A stretch of DNA of 11,091 nucleotides from an uncultured Actinomycetes bacterium (GTDB lineage: Bacteria; Actinomycetota; Actinomycetes; Nanopelagicales; Nanopelagicaceae), in contig CAIZHT010000035.1 of assembly GCA_903932885.1 (NCBI GenBank), positions 1 to 11,091 on the forward strand, given 5' to 3'. The notes beneath the pieces are model-generated. The model was not told the origin of the DNA. It did no database searches and saw only the letters and a list, made by a program, of their open reading frames with translations. Of this stretch, positions 7,467 through 11,091 are shown in pieces; the stretch's first letter is position 1; each line of letters begins with the position of its first letter. A program made the translations under genes and the position numbers.

Positions 7467-7832
7467 ATGGGTCCAGGTGGAATTGCAACGATTATTGCAT
7501 CTTGCTCGCTTCTCGTAATTGCAACAGCGGTTGCCTATGCAGTTATTCGTTTAGGTCGCTTCATCGATGAGGCAAAGGTATCGCTCAAGACGATGACTGA
7601 TGAAACTGCACCGTTGATCGAAGAGGTTCACACGACAGTGACATTGGTCAATGGACCACTTCATAGCCTCAATCGCATTACTAAAAACATTGAAGATATT
7701 TCGACAAAGGTTTCTGATACAACGTCAAGTTTTATGGATAAAGGTGGACCAGCGCTCAAAGTTGCTGGCGCGCTACTTGGAGCATCACAGATGAAAAAAG
7801 GTCGTTCAAAAAAGAAGAAGAAGGCTGAGTGA
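7467..7832 (+). CDS. DUF948 family single-pass membrane protein
   Basis: This small protein of 121 residues has one hydrophobic segment near the N-terminus (about residues 5-26) with a following R-x-x-R-x-x-x-E/K stretch, as in actinobacterial DUF948 proteins. A helical region then runs to about residue 95 and probably forms a coiled coil, followed by a very basic tail (Lys/Arg-rich, ending KKKKKAE). Family function is unknown; a membrane-tethered coiled coil facing the cytoplasm is the simplest reading, with topology inferred from the positive residues after the segment. The start at 7467 fits the Shine-Dalgarno spacing; 7464 would add one Met. It sits just before alaS, as is usual in Actinobacteria, with 9 bases between them. 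A possible promoter precedes it, so it may open the alaS transcription unit. Confidence 0.85.
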   Translation: MGPGGIATIIASCSLLVIATAVAYAVIRLGRFIDEAKVSLKTMTDETAPLIEEVHTTVTLVNGPLHSLNRITKNIEDISTKVSDTTSSFMDKGGPALKVAGALLGASQMKKGRSKKKKKAE

Positions 7833-7841
7833 TACGAAGCT

Positions 7842-10514
7842 GTGGAATCCGCCGAGATCCGTTCGCGCTGGCTGCGCTTTTTTGAAAATGGTAACAGTCA
7901 AGGCCTAACTCATACTGTTGTTCCTTCGGCCTCCCTCATAGCCGATGATCCAAATTTGCTCTTAGTAAATGCTGGCATGGTTCCATTCAAACCCTATTTT
8001 CTAGGTGAGGTCACTCCGCCATATAAGCGTGCGACATCAGTCCAAAAATGCGTTCGTACTCTTGATATCGATGAAGTTGGAAAAACAACGCGTCACGCAT
8101 CTTTCTTTCAAATGTGCGGAAATTTTTCTTTCGGTGATTATTTCAAAGAGGGTGCCATAGCACTGGCGTGGGAATTGCTCACAAATCCTGTATCTCAAGG
8201 TGGATATGGATTTCCAGAAGAAAAACTCTGGGTAACTGTTTATCTCGATGATGATGAAGCAGCCGATATATGGCATAAGAAAATTGGAGTTCCACTAGAG
8301 CGAATCCAACGTCGCGATATGGCAGATAACTTTTGGTCGATGGGTGTTCCAGGACCATGTGGCCCTTGTTCTGAAATTTATTACGATCGTGGTCCGCAAT
8401 ATGGGGTTGAAGGTGGACCAATCGCTGATGAAAACCGTTACATGGAGGTATGGAATTTAGTCTTCATGCAAAATGAACGTGGTGCTGGATCTGGCAAGGA
8501 TAATTTTCCGATACTTGGTGAACTTCCTGCGAAAAGTATCGATACTGGCTTAGGTCTTGAAAGAATGGCAGCACTGCTACAAGGTGTTGAAAATATCTAC
8601 GAGATAGATACAACCGCTCAGATTCTCAATAAGGCATCAGAACTTACTGGCGTCAAATATGGTCGAGATGAAAAATCTGATATCGCACTGCGAGTTATTG
8701 CAGACCACGCCCGTACATCAGCGATGTTGATAGGTGATGGAGTTACTCCAGGCAACGAGGGTCGTGGTTATGTATTACGCAGAATGATGCGTCGCACGAT
8801 TCGCAATATGCGCCTGCTCGGTTCGCATGATCCAATTATGAGCGAACTTACACAAGCAGCTATTGGCGCGATGGGTCCTCAATACCCTGAACTAGTTTCG
8901 AGTAGTCAGCGCATTCTGACTGTGTCGATTTCTGAGGAAGAGACTTTTCTTCAAACGCTCAAAAGTGGTACACAGATTTTTGATGTTGCTAGCGCTGCGC
9001 TAAAGAAGTCGAAGAAGAGCATTTTGCCTGGCGAAGAAGTTTTTAGATTGCACGATACATATGGATTTCCATTTGATCTAACTTTGGAAATGGCTCGCGA
9101 AGAAGGTTTAGAAATCGATGCAGAAGGCTTTACCCGCTTGATGAAAGAGCAACGCGATCGCGCTAAGGCCGATGCTCGTCTGAAGAAGAGTGGGCACACA
9201 GATCTCACCATCTATAGAACTATTGCTGATAAGTCTGGCAGCACTGAATTCCTCGGATATTCGCAGCGCGAAAGTGAATCTGCTATCCGCGCGATTATTG
9301 TTGACGGTGCTCGGGTGAAGAGTGCTCAAAGTGGAGATGAAGTTGAAGTAGTACTTGACCGCACACCGTTTTATGCAGAAGGTGGCGGGCAATTAGCAGA
9401 TGGCGGAATTCTCACTCTCGAATCTGGTGCCATTGTAGAAATCGATGACGTTCAAACCCCAGTCCCAGGAATATCAATTCATAGAGGCCGTGTAATAAGT
9501 GGGGGAATCGAAGAATCATCAAAATTGCTTGCCTCCATTGACATTGAACGCCGCCACGCTATTTCCCGCGCACATACTGCAACGCATATGGTGCATAAAG
9601 CATTTCGTGAAATCCTTGGAGAGACCGCGACGCAGGCTGGTTCTGAAAATGCACCAGGTCGTTTTCGTTTTGATTTTCCAGCAACAGGAGCGGTACCGAA
9701 CAGTGTTTTGAATGATGTCGAATCTCGCGTGAATTCTTTACTTCTAGATAATTTAGAAGTATCTGCAGAAGTAATGTCGCAAGCGGAAGCTAAAGAATTA
9801 GGTGCCATGGCTCTCTTTGGCGAGAAATATGGAGATCGCGTTCGCGTCGTAAGTGTCGGAGATTGGGCTCGTGAACTTTGTGGAGGAACACACGTTTCAC
9901 GCTCTGGCGAACTTGGAGTTGTAAAACTTTTGAGTGAATCCTCTATCGGTGCAGGAGTGCGTCGCGTAGAAGCGCTAGTAGGTGTGGATGCATATAAATT
10001 CTTAGCTAGAGAACATCTACTACTCAATTCACTCACCGAGATTATCAAAGGCGCTCGAGTTGAAGAATTACCTGAACGTATCTCTGATTTGATGGTCAAG
10101 ATCAAAGAGATTGAGAAAGAACTTTCTGCATTCCGCTCTAAAGATGCCCTTGGAAAGATAAGCGAACTCGCAACACAAGTAAAGGTAATAAAAGGAGTCA
10201 GCGTTATTGCAGCCCATCTAGCTGATGGAGTATCAGGAGATGACTTACGGGCAATCGCACTTGATTTGCGTAATAGAGCAAGCAATAGTGTCGTGGCACT
10301 TCTTAGCGTCACCGATGGCAAGAGTGTTCTAGTGGTAGCAACTACTGAAGAAGCCCGTGGACAAGGTCTCAAAGCTGGCGCCCTCGTTAAATTAGGATCG
10401 ACGATCTTGGGCGGTGGCGGTGGCGGCAAAGATGATTTCGCTCAAGGAGGCGGCGTCGATTCATCCAAGATTTCGCAAGCGCTACAAGCTATTACTAACG
10501 CTATTGCAGGCTAA
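7842..10514 (+). CDS. alaS: Alanyl-tRNA synthetase (class II)
   Basis: This cytosolic enzyme charges tRNA(Ala) and clears mis-made Ser- or Gly-tRNA(Ala). At 890 residues it is full length. The catalytic core shows [14 protein letters not shown] (90-102), the [13 protein letters not shown] loop, W204-N205 with LVFMQ, and motif 3 DTGLGLERM at 234-242. The editing domain has a complete zinc site: H578 and H582 in HTATH, C680 and H684 in CGGTH. The C-terminal domain carries a six-glycine run at 857-862 followed by KDDFAQGG. The GTG start gives M-E-S-A-E-I-R, matching the usual family beginning, and no later ATG fits. The ribosome-binding site is weak, so coupling to the DUF948 gene 9 bases upstream is likely. 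ruvX begins at or next to its stop. Confidence 0.98.
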   Translation: MESAEIRSRWLRFFENGNSQGLTHTVVPSASLIADDPNLLLVNAGMVPFKPYFLGEVTPPYKRATSVQKCVRTLDIDEVGKTTRHASFFQMCGNFSFGDYFKEGAIALAWELLTNPVSQGGYGFPEEKLWVTVYLDDDEAADIWHKKIGVPLERIQRRDMADNFWSMGVPGPCGPCSEIYYDRGPQYGVEGGPIADENRYMEVWNLVFMQNERGAGSGKDNFPILGELPAKSIDTGLGLERMAALLQGVENIYEIDTTAQILNKASELTGVKYGRDEKSDIALRVIADHARTSAMLIGDGVTPGNEGRGYVLRRMMRRTIRNMRLLGSHDPIMSELTQAAIGAMGPQYPELVSSSQRILTVSISEEETFLQTLKSGTQIFDVASAALKKSKKSILPGEEVFRLHDTYGFPFDLTLEMAREEGLEIDAEGFTRLMKEQRDRAKADARLKKSGHTDLTIYRTIADKSGSTEFLGYSQRESESAIRAIIVDGARVKSAQSGDEVEVVLDRTPFYAEGGGQLADGGILTLESGAIVEIDDVQTPVPGISIHRGRVISGGIEESSKLLASIDIERRHAISRAHTATHMVHKAFREILGETATQAGSENAPGRFRFDFPATGAVPNSVLNDVESRVNSLLLDNLEVSAEVMSQAEAKELGAMALFGEKYGDRVRVVSVGDWARELCGGTHVSRSGELGVVKLLSESSIGAGVRRVEALVGVDAYKFLAREHLLLNSLTEIIKGARVEELPERISDLMVKIKEIEKELSAFRSKDALGKISELATQVKVIKGVSVIAAHLADGVSGDDLRAIALDLRNRASNSVVALLSVTDGKSVLVVATTEEARGQGLKAGALVKLGSTILGGGGGGKDDFAQGGGVDSSKISQALQAITNAIAG

Positions 10515-10517
10515 GTG

Positions 10518-10946
10518 ATGCTTCGAGGACGTCGCATAGCATTTGATTATGGTGATGTTCGAATAGGCGTTGCTCTATGCGATCCGGATGCAATCCTCTC
10601 ATCACCGCTGACGACACTTCAGAGCAAGTCTAAAGATCTATTTACTCAGATTGTAAATATTTTAGAAGAAGCTCAGCCGATAAAGATTTTTATTGGAAAG
10701 CCAACCTTGTTGAGTGGACTATCGGGTGAGGCAGTACAGAAAGTTGAAAACTTCGCTTCTGAATTGGCGAAGCACACCGACATAGAAATTGTCTTTGTTG
10801 ATGAACGTTTGTCTACGGTCTCAGCAATGAAGAATTTACAGAGTGCTGGAGTAAGTGCAAAGGATGCTAGAAACTCCATTGATTCAATGGCTGCAGTTGC
10901 AATCCTGGAACAAGGTTTAGCCATAACGAAATCACACGATAGATGA
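10518..10946 (+). CDS. ruvX: RuvX/YqgF family nuclease (pre-16S rRNA processing)
   Basis: This protein of 142 residues has an RNase H-like fold. The family is implicated in maturation of the 5' end of 16S rRNA; an older proposal is Holliday junction resolution. All acidic catalytic positions are visible: D10 in FDYGDVRIGVA, D95-E96 in VDERLSTVSA, and D122 in DSMAAVAILEQGL. The central IFIGKPTLLSG segment replaces the more usual VVGLP form, a mild divergence. The ATG at 10518 is preceded by AGG at 7 bases; the GTG at 10515, flush with the alaS stop, is an alternative adding one residue. Its stop overlaps the mltG start by 4 bases (ATGA). The order alaS-ruvX-mltG is standard in Actinobacteria. 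Confidence 0.95.
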   Translation: MLRGRRIAFDYGDVRIGVALCDPDAILSSPLTTLQSKSKDLFTQIVNILEEAQPIKIFIGKPTLLSGLSGEAVQKVENFASELAKHTDIEIVFVDERLSTVSAMKNLQSAGVSAKDARNSIDSMAAVAILEQGLAITKSHDR

Positions 10947-11091
10947 GGCGCCTGCTTCTTGCTGGATTACTTATCGTTTCCTTGACGCTTTCATTACATG
11001 TGATACGCACGCAAGGTAGAGGCGCCCCAGATTTTCCCGAGATGCAGATATCTTCTCAAAGTGAGGAGGTCACAATCGAGATTCCTGTCGG
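10943..11091 (+). CDS. mltG: Endolytic murein transglycosylase MltG, N-terminal part
   Basis: The frame runs open off the end of the window and gives 49 residues: a short basic start (M-R-R), one membrane segment at about residues 4-20 (LLLAGLLIVSLTLSLHV), a polar linker, and then SEEVTIEIPVG. The last block matches the start of the LysM-like region of YceG/MltG proteins (typically V-x-V/I-E-I-P-x-G). MltG is a membrane-anchored enzyme that cuts nascent glycan strands; the catalytic domain lies beyond the window. The ATG overlaps the ruvX TGA (ATGA), so translational coupling is likely. Identity rests on this short block and on gene order. Confidence 0.8.
   Translation, partial: MRRLLLAGLLIVSLTLSLHVIRTQGRGAPDFPEMQISSQSEEVTIEIPV

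Noticed and set aside
9479..10429. A long open frame of 316 codons on the minus strand inside alaS.
   Set aside because: It is a Ser/Arg/Thr-rich shadow of the well-conserved alaS frame, with no recognisable domain or ribosome-binding site.

Overview
The window looks like a core-genome segment of a low-GC, streamlined planktonic actinobacterium, most likely of the acI / Nanopelagicales type. This is inferred from three things: a gene order typical of Actinobacteria (rel, DUF349 gene, glyoxalase II-like hydrolase, hisS, aspS, DUF948 gene, alaS, ruvX, mltG), A/T-rich codon use unusual for that phylum, and very short or negative gene spacing. No phage, insertion sequence, CRISPR array, tRNA or rRNA gene was found.

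Layout. Bases 1-21 are the last codons of an upstream gene, possibly secF. A full-length bifunctional (p)ppGpp synthetase/hydrolase gene, rel, follows on the plus strand. It meets a minus-strand gene for an Ala/Lys-rich coiled-coil protein with DUF349 repeats, with only 3 bases between the two stop codons. The only sizeable intergenic region, about 200 bases (3503-3700), is divergent. It carries a likely minus-strand promoter and two compact hairpins that fold better in the RNA of the DUF349 gene than in the opposite strand. From about 3700 to the end, seven plus-strand genes are tightly packed: a metallo-beta-lactamase-fold hydrolase, hisS, aspS, a one-TM DUF948 protein, alaS, ruvX and the 5' end of mltG. 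An actinobacterial-type -10 element (TAGGCT) before the DUF948 gene suggests that this run is two transcription units.

How the genes work together. Three class II aminoacyl-tRNA synthetases (His, Asp, Ala) sit beside the enzyme that makes the alarmone signalling uncharged tRNA, so the locus concentrates tRNA charging and its starvation alarm. The aspartyl enzyme carries the His and Gly markers of the non-discriminating type, which implies that this cell makes Asn-tRNA(Asn) by transamidation. RuvX (pre-16S rRNA nuclease family) and MltG (peptidoglycan strand release) complete the downstream block by translational coupling.

I see no strong evidence of a wholly new system. The most interesting leads are the structured DUF349 leader RNA and the non-discriminating AspRS signature.
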